64,000 bases of DNA from the NCBI RefSeq assembly GCF_047496725.1, contig NC_132970.1, positions 2,667,001 to 2,731,000 on the forward strand. The letters run 5' to 3'. The position numbers and the translations under genes were made by a program. Positions 23,529-35,866 of the stretch are shown here, one piece after another. The notes under the pieces were generated by a model that did not search any database, was not told the DNA's origin, and worked only from the letters and a program-made list of their open reading frames with translations. Every line of letters starts with the position of its first letter. Positions within the stretch are counted from its first letter, which is position 1. The DNA is from Anoplolepis gracilipes (Eukaryota; Arthropoda; Insecta; Hymenoptera; Formicidae).

Positions 23529-25657
23529 CTTCGGCCCCCGCTGGATGCACCTTCCCAAAAAACAAGCATCTCGCTCTTCCTCTTTTCATCTCTCTTTTTT
23601 CTTCTGTCATAACGGTATTTATTATACGTAAGAAAAATTCTGATAACATTTAATTTTTTAAAAATCTAAAGAAGTTTTGACAAAATATTAAAACAAGATA
23701 AAATAATTGTAATATTCGCGATAGTGGCACAGTCAATAGGCCCATTTCAAAGTACAAACTATTGACAATAATCATTCAAGCAATTTTGTTTAAAGAAAAT
23801 ATATATATAAATTCATAAAAACTATATTCAAATATTTTATTGCTTTTATAATTAGAAAAATAATTATTTTTAATTACTTAAAATTTTTAACAATAACATT
23901 TAACATGAAAATTTCACATTTGAGATATTTATTTCTGATTCGTAAAAAATCAATTACATGTTTTAAATAGCACTTTAATTAACATAACAAACGCATTGTT
24001 TTATATATTAATTTTTCAGTAGAAAATACATCTTATGTAAAAACATTTTATTCTCTACAGTTTGGTTCCTTTTAATTGTTTCTCTCTTCACAAGTAAATT
24101 CTTTCTATAAAGTTTTATTGAAGTCATTACAATAGAATCCAGAACTCTGGCGCCAACGTTGTTGAATCTTCATGCCGCAGGCGTGCGTCCGATTACAGTT
24201 GGCAGTCTGCATTCCGAATCGTTAAGGCGATAATGTATTCGGTCGACGGGCGTATTAAGGATACTTTATTGCTCGGCTCTTATTGCTCACGCGCGCGGTC
24301 TGCTGTTCAACGAAGCGCATCCGAAGGCTCTTGAGTTTTCGCAAGCTCGGCGAGATGCGATCCGCGTTCTTCATGCCACGAGCACGCGCGCGACCGAGAT
24401 AAGCGGCGAAAAATTTTGACGCACGTTAAAACGCGCGTCGTTCCGGGTCGCCGGCCACAGGATCGGCCGGTTTGAATTATCGACCGATATTCTATCGCGA
24501 TATGGTATATTTACGGGAAGAGAGGATCTATAGACCTCCTGTAGTCCCGCGCGCAGTTCTCGTAAATATCGGGATCTCAATGTAATTTATTTATCATTAC
24601 CGACAAACGGACCGTGATCATTATAATTTATCTTAACGCATCAATTTTGCGATTTTACGTGAGTCGCTCGCATGTATCGTTTTAAATTATCGGCTTATCG
24701 GTGCGTTATCAGGGGCATATCGAAGTGATTGTTCATATCAGATCGTTTCCTATCAACGCCAATGAGAGTATAAATATTTATCGCGGTTTGCATCTTGTTT
24801 CTAGCTTATTTGCATTGATTTATTATATCTTATATCATGTATTACACGGCATTTAAATTTTAGATACATATATTAGATTTTGAGATGTGGAGTCCTTTTC
24901 AGTTGAAAAATTGTAAAAACATTTCTTGATGTTAAACCCTTTGAAAATATTGATTTTATATAACAATACTTTAAAAATTATTTTCTTATTATACTTAAAT
25001 GTAAATAATTAATATTAATAACTAGAAAAAAAAAGAAATAAATGATTTACTTTTATATATATATATATCGTAATTAATACCAGTTACATATATAATTTCT
25101 AGCTATATCTAATTTTCCATCAAACTTTTAAGCAATATTTGGATTCTAAAAAATCTGGGAATTTTGTATTATTATTAAATTCAAGAATTGCGTTAGAAAA
25201 TTCCACAAATTATTCACGACAACCCGACATTATGACATTAAGATACTGCGTTACACGCACTGCCTTGAAACAAAAAGTGCTAAACTGCTAATCGCGTAAT
25301 TGTCCCTCGGCAAGAGGATGCGTTCCCGCTCTTGCGTCCTAAAGGAATCGCTGGGCACGCGAACGAGAGGAAGTGACCTACCGCATGCATGGATAATAAA
25401 AAGCATTTGCACCCGTAAATACACGGGCCGCTTCTCCGCTTGTGCTCGTTCCGAGCATACCGGGAGCGGAGCCGTAAATTTATCAGCCGACCATCAGGCA
25501 TCGTAAGCAGCGGATAATGCGCCGTGCACAGGGGCCGTTGCGTGCGCGTACCGACGCGTAATTGAGCGTATGAACGTCGCGAACGTATCTCTCTGTAGAA
25601 GGCGAAGCCTAAAGGGCTGATGGCTTAAACTTGAAAAATAGCAAATAATACTTGCAC
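23529..25657. other. non-coding stretch
   Basis: AT-rich at 23640-24120 and 24780-25240, CpG-rich at 24140-24560 and 25290-25600. A TA run lies near 25056-25068. Frames at 24371-24580 and 25280-25506 overlap on opposite strands or are unrecognised. I see no gene. Confidence 0.55.
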
Positions 25658-26106
25658 AATAATAGCCATTAGATTATCAGAATTGAACAGTTCAATTAGT
25701 GACTTTAATTCTGTGATTGTTAAGTAAATCTTTTTTTAATTTTAATAAAAGCATTAATAAATTGTTATCGACGTATTGGATAAAGAATCCCGCGATTCTT
25801 TTTTCATATGTGTAAAATAATAAAGCATTCGTTTTATTTTTAAACCCTTTTTTTCCACTTTAAAATAATATAATTCATATTATTTTATAAAATATAAATT
25901 ATATTATTTTAAAGTAGAAAAAAGGGCTTAAAAATAAAACAAATGCTTTATTATTTTACATATACGAAAAAAGAATCGCGGGATTCTTTATCCAATACGT
26001 CGATAACAATTTATTAATGCTTTTATTAAAATTAAAAAAAGAATTTACTTAACAATCATAGAATTAAAGTCACTAGTTCAATTCTGATAATCTAATGGCT
26101 ATTATT
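25658..26106. mobile_element. 449-bp near-perfect palindrome (foldback element / MITE)
   Basis: The left half from AATAATAGCC at 25658 is the reverse complement of the right half ending GGCTATTATT at 26106. The arms run almost to the centre near 25885, where ATTTTATAAAAT is itself palindromic. The arms differ by about ten substitutions or single-base indels plus an 8-nt extra GTTCAATT-like word on the left (near 25688-25697). No open frame is present. This is the structure of a foldback or palindromic MITE; the superfamily is not assignable because no clear target-site duplication is visible. Confidence 0.88.
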
Positions 26107-27845
26107 AATATTGATTGAGGTACATTTACGTCATAATAACGTTGGCATTTTTGCAATGTTATTTGCTGTTGGTAATCATAATTTCGAAGATCCTTCCTGT
26201 CGCGAGTGCACGTTGCTCGTCGAATGAACGTGTGCGTGAATGTAAAAATAGGGAAGGTGAACTTATTTCTGCCAAAGCCTCCGGCGTTACATTTATACAG
26301 ACGAGACTGTCGTACATTACATTACACTTCTCTCTCTGTGACTTTTCATATCGATCACTTTGATCAATTTAATGAATATATATTCTTTTATCAAATCGTT
26401 TGCATACAATGATCCTTTTCATAGCTCCGCGGTTTATACTCTCTTTGAAGATTTAATTAGGATGCGACAAATTATCATACATCACATGTTTTTATAATAA
26501 ATTATGATTTCACATTTTTCCAATACGAGTTAATACAATAGCTTCTTCCTCACGACGTTTATTCTGGATCAATGGATTGGGCCATGATCTATGATTTCGA
26601 TTTATTAAATCGACTAGAACAAAATAAAATAATTTATAAATAAAATAATTTTATTCAAGATAAAATATCAATTTATTAGTATTATAATTTTTATTTATAT
26701 TTTACCTCAAAGATACTGTTTAATTAAAATTTATTACAATTTTGAATTCTAATTTGGTGTTGCAATCTATTAGCGTTATTTTACATACATTTTTTTGTCT
26801 TTATAAAAAAATTATTTTTAAAAAATATTACAATATAAAACACAAATTTTTTTTCTTGTATCATATATCGTTATTTTCTGATCAATAAAGGCTATTTTCT
26901 CGATAATAATAATATAAATACCATCATAGAACACGCACTTCAACTTATTGGTTTGCGTTTGTAAAAAGGCCAGCTAAGGTCTTCAGGTGTCAAAACACAA
27001 TCGCAAATCCGAATAGGGGCCATAGGGTCCGGCAGTAAACGCGCTTCCGCCTTTCGTGGGCTGTTCATAGCTATTGACAAGAACTATAAACTGTGCGTAT
27101 ACCTCTGACAACACGCACGACGAAGAGAAAGAGAAAAAGAAACGAGAGGGATAAATTGAGAGAGAATGAGAGAGAAAGACAAAGAAGAAGATAACATGAG
27201 ACAGCACAACACGCGAGGGTCTAGCTTCTATCCTCGATAATGCGAGCCGTTCGATGCCTCAAGCGTTATGTTTGCGATAGGAGGCCGTTCAAGGCTACTA
27301 GTTTTCTTCTCCAATAAGGTTTCTCGAGTCTTATTGTTAGATCTCGATTCCTGCTGCAGGAACATCAATAGAAATGTCTTGATCGTAGCAGGATCCGCCG
27401 GCACGATATTGTGCGCAATAATAAATGTGATATAAATAATCGATATGATGTACAAACGGCATATTTCTAAGAGATAGCATTTAACATTTAATACGATTAT
27501 AAAAAGGCAAACTATGCGAAAACGAGATTGACTAGAATACAATTTTGATGATAAAATAATGGAATTTTAAATTAATATACATTTTATATTCGTTGAAATA
27601 TAACGGCATTTATTAGCGTGTGCAAAATTTGATAAAAAGGAAAAAAATAGAATTAGTCAAATCAGAATCTGATTGGCTTGTTATTATCTCATTTCGCAGA
27701 GTAAAACTAACACTATTCTTATTAGAATTCTAAATTCCTAAATACTGTTGAAAATAACGAGCTAAATTGAAAGACTAACCGTACAATAATTATATCAATA
27801 AATTTATATTAATAAATTTATATGTTGTCATCAATACATTTAAAA

Positions 27846-27854
<9 letters not shown>
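26107..27854. other. non-coding stretch
   Basis: Mostly AT-rich, with a more GC-rich patch at 26950-27400. At 27125-27185 the plus strand is purine-rich (GAGAAAGAGAAAAAG-like), explaining the serine/phenylalanine-rich minus frame at 26983-27207. Frames at 26115-26412 overlap each other and are unrecognised. Confidence 0.55.
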
Positions 27855-27877
<23 letters not shown>

Positions 27878-27881
27878 TATT
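27855..27881. repeat. (AT)n microsatellite
   Basis: AT dinucleotides preceded by an A-rich run. Confidence 0.9.
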
Positions 27882-29398
27882 GCAATATTTATCGTTGATT
27901 CTTGCAACGTAGACAAGTTAATCGTCACAGTGTTTACAAATTTCATTGGCCACAGCGTGATTTGAATGTCTTTAGAAGAGATTGGATGACTACGAGACTC
28001 TACGATTACTGCGGTCACAATATGCGCGATAACTATAATCTCCCTCCCGTTGCAAAAGCATGCGGATAATTAATTTATAGCGCCTTAACGGTACCAGAAA
28101 ATTGCGACCTTGATGGTTGAATGTAACAGCCGACCAACCATCCCCACTGTATTCCCACTTGAAAGAGCTGCTGTATTTATTCGTATCTTCGAGTTCCGTG
28201 ATAATTCCGTTTCTTCAGCGTTACTGGCTGCTAACCACAGGAGCACAGTAGCTCATAATGATTTCTAATGAAAACCCTCAGCCAATTACGTAATGCCGGT
28301 TTTCGCTCTCGTCACCGGTGAACGATCATCCTCTCGCGCAGGAAGAAGACGCTCGGTGCGAATAGTAATGCTAATGATAACAAATATTGCGTTTCTCGGA
28401 ATCGCAGAATCGTCGCTTTGGTTCTTTCCTGGTTTCGTTTTCCTTTCATTCTCTTAAAATAACGGCAATTAAGGTTCTGTTTTCCTTAATAACCGTGTAT
28501 GTTTACATCTATGTTCTAAAAATGATAATCAATAAAAGAAGAACCCTAAGTTTGATTTATAATTTTGATTATCTGTTTAAAATAAAATTTATTATTGTAT
28601 ATATTAATTAATTATTATTTTACAACTCAGAAGATAAAAAAAGACGAAATATCATTTAGAGTTTATTTCCAGTTAAGAGGATTCTCCCTTTAAATATTTC
28701 CTATCCCCATTATTTTTACTTGATTTTTTTTTAATAATTCGAAATATTTATATCCGTTCAGTAGAAATATAACAAGCGATGGTTTAATGGGATGTATTAT
28801 TAGATCCTGGATATGCAATTTCAGATGGGTTTGCAACACCGATGGTGGTGCCCATCATCCCAGGATGTTGTTGATGTTAATGGCGATAGCTTGTCCATTC
28901 TCGTCCACGCGCATCTCTCCCGTCCGAGCGGTAGAAACGTGTTCGTTTTTAAGTACACGTTACATGTATATACGTATGTACGAATGTGCGAGGTACCAGC
29001 CGGTATTACACGTCCGTATTACGCGTAATGATAGACCAGGACGGTCCCCATTAACGCTCGGAGCACCCGCATTTCTACGGCGATCGCCTTCTTCTAAACG
29101 ACCACCTAATTATATATTAGAGCACCGAGGACCCAGAGAAATGGACGTTTCTTCTTTTAAAAGATTGACTGTACAATATAAAAGTTATTTAAGCAAATTT
29201 AAAAACGAATACAGTTATATAAATGCATTTAAATTTTTATACTTAATTAATTTTTACAAGCCAATATTTTGCAACTTATGAAACTATGTTATACTTATGG
29301 GATAGAGTGAGGATTGCGACACGCTAAGCCTTCCAAAAGATTTAAATGCAAATTAATTTATTGAAAAGATTTATACATTTGCGAAAACGATTTATAAT
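27882..29398. other. non-coding stretch
   Basis: CpG-bearing at 28020-28360 and 28790-29130, AT-rich elsewhere. The 164-codon frame at 28787-29281 crosses from GC-rich to AT-rich DNA and overlaps another plus frame; it carries no domain I recognise. No gene is called. Confidence 0.5.
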
Positions 29399-29869
29399 TG
29401 ACGTATGATTTAGTCTTGATATTCAATATCAGAAAATCAAGTTTCTTCTCTATTTCGTCTCAAATCTATTTGAAACAATTAAAAATTTTTAAAAATTGAA
29501 AATTAGAAAAGTTGAACGTAATAAAATATAAATTTAATTCCTATAATAATCTATTTTGATTTATATACTTTGCTAAAAATAATTTGATTGAATTAAATCT
29601 TTACTTTTGCACTTGTTCTTGCAATTTAATATTCGATTTATGTATATTGATGTATGATTTAATTTTGATATCAATATCTGAAAAATTAAGTTCCTTTTGT
29701 TTCTTCTCAGAATTCTATTATATTTTAAATAATTAAAAATTAAAAATGCCTAACCTAATAAAATATAAATTTAACTCCTATAATGTAGATATAATGATTT
29801 ATATATTCTGCTAAAAATAATTGAATTGAATTAAATCTTCACTTTCGCAACTTGTTCTCGCAATTTAAT
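29399..29869. repeat. tandem duplication, two ~230-bp units
   Basis: Copy 1 (29399-29630) and copy 2 (29647-29869) share an ordered series of words: TGATTTA, TTTTGATAT, TCAATATC, AATAAAATATAAATTTAA, TATATA, CTGCTAAAAATAA or TTGCTAAAAATAA, GAATTAAATCTT, ACTTGTTCT and GCAATTTAAT. Base changes are common, so the duplication is not recent. No protein frame spans it. Confidence 0.85.
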
Positions 29870-31062
29870 TGACATTCTACAAGTGCTTGTTCTTATGTTA
29901 GGGCACTTCTTGCAAGTAGGCGTACGCAGTTCAATTCTTGGAAGTAGGATGCGCAGCGAGAGGGTAAAATAGTTGAACTCGACGTTTTAACTCTGTCGCC
30001 TAACGTGTCATTTGTACACGCGCAGATTGTCGATCGGTGCGCAACGAGTCCAATCGCCTCATACTCTGCGTGCAAAGGTGCCACCTTAGAAACTCTCTGC
30101 CAGTCAACGGTCATTAAGGAAAACGTGCGAGACTGTTAGCGGGTCCCATTGTCTTTTATGTTAAAGCGCGGCTATCGTTGCCTTAATGTCTGTCATTAAT
30201 CGCGTAGATCGTCACGTGGGACATGCGGCGCGCGCTCGGATATGACCCGTTTTAAGATTAACCACGATCCAAGTGCAAGTCTGTCTGTCTCGCGTCTGTC
30301 TGTAAATATGTAATGTAAATCGACGTTTGTAAATAATGCAATCTGCGGGTGAGATGTCTCCACGTTAATATGTACAACGGTTGCAGCACAGTGGCAAAAG
30401 AAATCTTGTTGTTCGTGCATTCGCAATCGCAATCCGTGCCATAATTAAGTCCTAAAAAAGAAGCCGATTATCCACTAATAAATTTGCATCGTATTGTTTG
30501 TGTTGCGAGAATTGTGATGCGCATATTGTGTAACGTTAATATCTGATGGACGTGTTTATCGACTCGGTGGAACCAAATGATTGAATCGCGCTTAAATCGA
30601 TTTCGCGATTAAATTCCGTGTGAAAAAAAAAAAAAAACGCGAAGGAGATGGATACAATGTTGATTGTTTTTTCTCGCCTTGTTCGTTGTCTATCGTCTCT
30701 CATTTTCATCATCATCAACCTCGTCGTTATTTTCTTCTAGTTACAACAATTCATCTTCATCTTCCTAGTTAATATATACCGGATTCATTATTTCCCATAC
30801 CGTATGACTACGGGGCAATCTATCAACCTGTTAATTAATCAAGGCCTGTATTATTATGCAACGTGAAATGACAATAACGATTCTGAAGCTGCATCGCGTT
30901 GGGGATCTCTCATCTCTTCAATCTTCGTCTCATATCCTTCTATTTGTTCTTCTCTTTACTTTCGCGTATGTTTCTGTTTATTTCACGTCGAACATTTCTA
31001 CGTTATTTCGTCGATGCATCTTCTTCTGTCATCTTTAATTTTGAATAACGGTCTATATGCCA
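29870..31062. other. non-coding stretch
   Basis: CpG-bearing at 29890-30240, with GTCTGTCTGT words near 30283-30302. A 14-A run is at about 30622-30636. The rest is mixed. Short frames (29893-30114, 30196-30432, 30536-30718, 30856-31038) show no recognisable domain. Confidence 0.5.
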
Positions 31063-31346
31063 CATATTTCTGTGAAATTATCGAAAAGAGTAAAGTTCAG
31101 AAATGAAATTATATAGAAAGATAATGATATTTCTTTTATATATCCAATTTTATTCTATATTTATCAGTAATAAATTCTGCATCTCTACGCAATTCAATGC
31201 ATATTTCTGACAAATTGTCGAGAAGAGTAGAGGTTTAGACATAAAATGATATATAAAAAGGTAATGATATTTCATTTCTTTTATACACCCAATTTTATTC
31301 TATATTTATCAGTAGTAAATTTTGCATCTCTCTACGCAATTCAATG
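31063..31346. repeat. tandem duplication, two ~140-bp units
   Basis: Copy 1 (31063-31199) and copy 2 (31200-31346) abut directly. Both run from CATATTTCTG through GAAATT or CAAATT, ATCGAAAAGAG or GTCGAGAAGAG, GGTAATGATATTTC or GATAATGATATTTC, CCAATTTTATTCTATATTTATCAGTA, to ACGCAATTCAATG. Copy 2 is longer by about 10 bp. Moderate divergence. Confidence 0.92.
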
Positions 31347-34300
31347 CAATTTATATTACGTATCATATTTGCGAAAAAAGATTTTGTACCACACAGAGTG
31401 TTTTGCATTTAAATTGGATACTTCTGCAAATCGTTTCAGTAATAGATTGTTCGTACAATAAAACATTCGGGTAGTTGATGTTCGCGTAACGGCAGACTCT
31501 CTACGTCCTAATAGCCCTTGGTCTACACCGCGCCGCGGGCAATCTAAACGCCATCGAGCGCTCTAAACGCCATAACTTTTCCGCGAATGCCTTTCTACGG
31601 CGGAATAAATCGAATCATTTTTCTTTCCTCGACGCTAATAAATTACGTATGCGTTTACTCTCCTGACGCAACCTAACGCGCGCGTACGCGCGTTATCGCC
31701 TACGCAGTTTTCACGGATTCTTACGACATTTGACGTGCAGATAGTACACGCGTACTCGACGCGAATGCGTTGATTAATCAGTATATTAATGCATTGTGAA
31801 ACGCAGTAGCTAGACAATTGCCGTCGATTATTATGATCTTTCGCGCATAACATCGGAATTACCTGGCGTTGTAATTAATAATCGTCCAGCTTTGGATTGT
31901 ACGATATGCGTGGGATCATGCGACAACATTCCTGAGATTTTTTGCGAAAACATATTTATGGCTATTCGACGTGAATGAGCTGTTAAATCCTTATCAACGC
32001 CTACACGGTTACTCGCTATTTTTCGCATGATTATATATCATCGACAATTCAGAATAGTAACTCTGAAATACTCTAAGATACAAAAGATTGTTTTGTATGA
32101 GCATAATAAATTATTTCTATATAAAATATAGTTTTGTATAAAACTTAATTAAATTATTTAACTAAATAATTATATAGTTTTTTCAATAACAATTTTATTT
32201 GATGCAATTTTAAAAGTGATTAAATGCTTGGTTTTCTAAAGCTAGATTGAATATGCTCATCTATTATTATTACTGGATAAGATCTCTCTGTTTCGTGTCT
32301 TCGATGTGCGATCTCCATAAATACTTCCAGAGCGCGCGTTTTCCATGACAGAATGCATCCAGGATATACTCGCCGTCTGCCTCTCGGAAGACGGATGGCA
32401 TCGGCGGTTTACGGCGTAAGCGTCGACAAGAAGTGGAAAACGCACGACGCAGCTTTGTCACAGTCTCGATCGAGGGGAACGGCATTCGGAACGAGCGTTT
32501 AGCCCGTAAAAGGCCCGAGGGGCCCGTGTGCAGTTCGATATGCGCCTCCGCACGACGGCGACGTTCCCGGTTCTCGCTTGGAAAGATCCTTCGACGTTGC
32601 TTCGTGAACGCTACGTGGAACTCAAGCGGCGGCGCGGAATAAAGATGTGGGGACCTGAGATGATTTTTGTCGGAACGCATGCTTTCTTTCTTTTATTCTA
32701 TCGACACGTTCTAGTTGAATTATTTTTACTAATATATGTTATATGATAATTAATAAATTATATTTTTTATTGGAGGAATAATTAGCTTCTCTCATATTTA
32801 TTAAAAAAAGATTTCTTTAATATATATTGTGTATTAGCAATATTTCTTCAGTAGATCAAGATATATATTTAATGATTCTAAAGACTTTTGAAATGTAATG
32901 ATTAATAAATACATATATCTTTAATTAACGCGATATATTGTAAAATAGTTCAATCACAATGAGCTGTTATATATTAATTATCATGAATAATAAAATCGTT
33001 TGTTTGACTAGAGAATATGTGTTACGATAGGGAAGATGATCCCGAAGGTTGAAGAAAGAGAAATTCAAAATTAGGGGCGGCAGGATTTATTACGTTCGCC
33101 GTGTTTATAAAACTGAACGGGGGCGGCGACAGTGGCAACCAAGAAGTAAGAAAGAAATTCTCAGGGAGGATATACGAAGGCAGGAACGCGGTTATATACG
33201 AGTGCCCGATACCATAGAGAAGCGTATCGGTTGTACGCGCGGAAAATGGGACTGGTTTTTATCGAGATCCGCGTCGCCTTTCGCGCGCGCGGGCCCTCCC
33301 GTATGGGAGAAGGGAAAGGGGAACAGCTTTATGTTTAATGCAGAATCCATTGCGATTGCAAAGTGTGCGAGTGTACATACGCGAAAGAGCTCGCTCGTTG
33401 CGCTTTCTTAATGTTTGCGAGCCTAGCATACTTGTTGGAACACTTAAGAGAGCGTACTTTCCAGACGCGTAGGAGCGCAGGTTTACGAAATCATTCATGC
33501 GAAAGATGAATTTTCCGTTATAAGATAAGATATAAGTATAATAATATATGTATCACAGAGTATATCATTGAGTATGTTGATTGCTTTAAAACAGTTTTTT
33601 TCACATAGAAATTTTTTCATAAAAATGGAACCAAACGGTACCAAAACCACAATATGATCAATTTTATCATACAAGAAGTTTTATAAAAACGACAACGATA
33701 TACACGAGATACACGAGATACTTTCGAGACGTCTTAGAATGATTCGAGGAAGTTGCATCATAATTATTTCAGTCAATTTCAGATATCATTTTTTACGAAT
33801 ATCATAAATTCTTTACTCGTATGAGCAAGTATAAATTACAAATAAAAATTTAAATCAGAATAAAATTACTTAAAATTACATAATTTTTTTTGTTTTTCTA
33901 AATTGAATTCAGTCATTAAGAATAAATTCGAGAAATAAAATATTATTTTGCTTTATTAAACAAAATAAAATTTTAAAAGAGAATATTTTTGGAACAAACT
34001 ATTAAGATGTAAGATAAGTTCTATTTCAACGATGAAATCTGCATAATAAAATATACATTTATCAAATATCAATAATATTTACAAATTCTTATATATTATG
34101 TAACATTTTATATATTAAGAGATATTTGTAAAATATATATGAGTCTATTTGTGTGGTTTTATTTAAATCAATATGTATTGATTTGCTCTTTCTGGAGTTG
34201 AATATTAGACTATAAAATATATTTTCACTCCAGAGTTGAATCGAAACTAACAATAACTTAGAAAAATAAGTTTTATTTTTTTTTTTTTAAGTTTTCAAAA

Positions 34301-35823
34301 TAACATATACGAATTCTTCAAAATTTTAGAATGGTAATTTATAATAATATTTTTATAAAAATTTTGTAAGAACTGAGACAGAAGAAGAGATGACGAGTTA
34401 TGGATCGAGAAAAATTTACAGAATCGTTCGCAGTTAAAAAAGAGAGCAAGAGGGAGAATCGAGTACAAAGAAGGACGCGAGAGGGCGAGAGGGCAGGTAA
34501 GAGAGCAGCGGATGTATCGCGTACCTACATCCCTTTCATGCTTCTCGAACACGCCTTCCTTGCGAAGAGGAACTCGCGCGGAACCGTTCGGAAGATTGGT
34601 CCGATAACGGCGCGGCCTCCGTGCGGTTCTCTCGACCCGAGACGAGAGCAATACGGCTCGCGCACATCTCGCTTTATTGCGGAACGCCTCGTTAATAAAG
34701 CGCCGATCTCTGCTCTTTTTCACCGCGCGATTCGCGGCCCGCATTTTGCAACTCCATGCAGGAAGGGAAACTGGTAACCAAGCTTAACTCCTGACTGTCG
34801 CATTGAGATGTCATTATTCCATGAGTTCGTACATGTGCGAATTAATTGTACATAATTTTAATTGCAAATCTCTATCATTTAAAGTATTCTTTTTAAATCA
34901 TGTAAATCGCTTATTTAAACATTCAAGTATACTATTGCTCCTTTTATTTTGATATACACTATATTATTTCACACTGATGAAGATTTTTCATTGAGTAAAG
35001 ATCGTTTAATTTAACACCTCGAATATTGAAGGAATTATAATAATAGTGTGTAAATAATTTTATTTGTTTGATGCGAGTTTGATATTACTACTTAAAGTAA
35101 AAATTGTAATACATTCCTCGAGTTTGTAACAGTATATTGATTATCTATTACAAAGATTGGGTGATTAGCAGCTTTTTTAATGTCGTGTATGCAGCGGCTT
35201 TTGCTCGCGGCGTGTTGGTTGTTGACAGGACGCCGCGCGATTCAAGTCGGCGTGTTGCTTTCGTCGACAAGTGCACGGCTGCCGAAGTCGACTCGAGGCT
35301 ATGAACGATTAGAATCTTAATGAATGTACAGACAAATCAGTATAAAATTTTCTTTTACATTGCCGAAGATCGGCTGTTTCGTCATTTATCAAAGCGCAGA
35401 TCAGAAAGATTAGAAATTAGTGGTTGATTTGAAATCACCGGGCATACATTCCTCCCGCGAAACGCGCGTTATACCATGCAGACAGGTGTGCACGTGCATA
35501 ATCTGTATCGAAAAATATCGAGAGATTGAGACGAAAGGAGAAAGATGATTCTGGTTTTATAGAGAGGAAGAAAGAAAGCTGAAGGAGGAGAGTAGCCGTA
35601 AAGAGAAGACGACCGATGGAACCAGCCTATATCAACAAGCTGGGCGATTGGCAAAAAGTTAATGAAATAATATCAATGCAGAACGCGTATCACGTAGTGG
35701 GCCAACAAGTATTTAAGGCCGTTGTTCCCTTCTGTAGGGCTCCATCTCCCTCACTCCTTTTAAATGGTTCAACGAATTGCTTACACATGTGAAGAGGTGG
35801 AGGAGCAACAAACGGTTCCGTCA

Positions 35824-35830
<7 letters not shown>
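31347..35830. other. non-coding stretch with CpG-rich patches
   Basis: CpG-rich at 31480-31760, 32290-32660, 33050-33490, 34440-34780 and 35170-35300; AT-rich between, especially 32040-32260, 32700-33010 and 33780-34390. Small repeats: TCTAAACGCCAT occurs twice (31543-31554, 31562-31573), and a 20-nt palindrome AAATCAATA-TG-TATTGATTT is at 34165-34184. Overlapping frames of up to 149 codons occur on opposite strands of the GC-rich patches and look like chance frames. No gene recognised. Confidence 0.5.

Positions 35831-35862
<32 letters not shown>
35831..35862. repeat. (GA)n microsatellite
   Basis: A GA run preceded by AAGAGAGAAA. It causes the SLSLSL frame on the minus strand at 35690-35890. 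Confidence 0.95.

Positions 35863-35866
<4 letters not shown>

Noticed and set aside
28787..29281. 164-codon plus-strand frame.
   Set aside because: Same pattern: composition shifts within the frame, overlapping frames, and no recognisable domain.
29748..29758. CCTAACCTAA resembling the insect telomere repeat.
   Set aside because: Only two units, inside a tandem duplication whose other copy lacks them; not telomeric.
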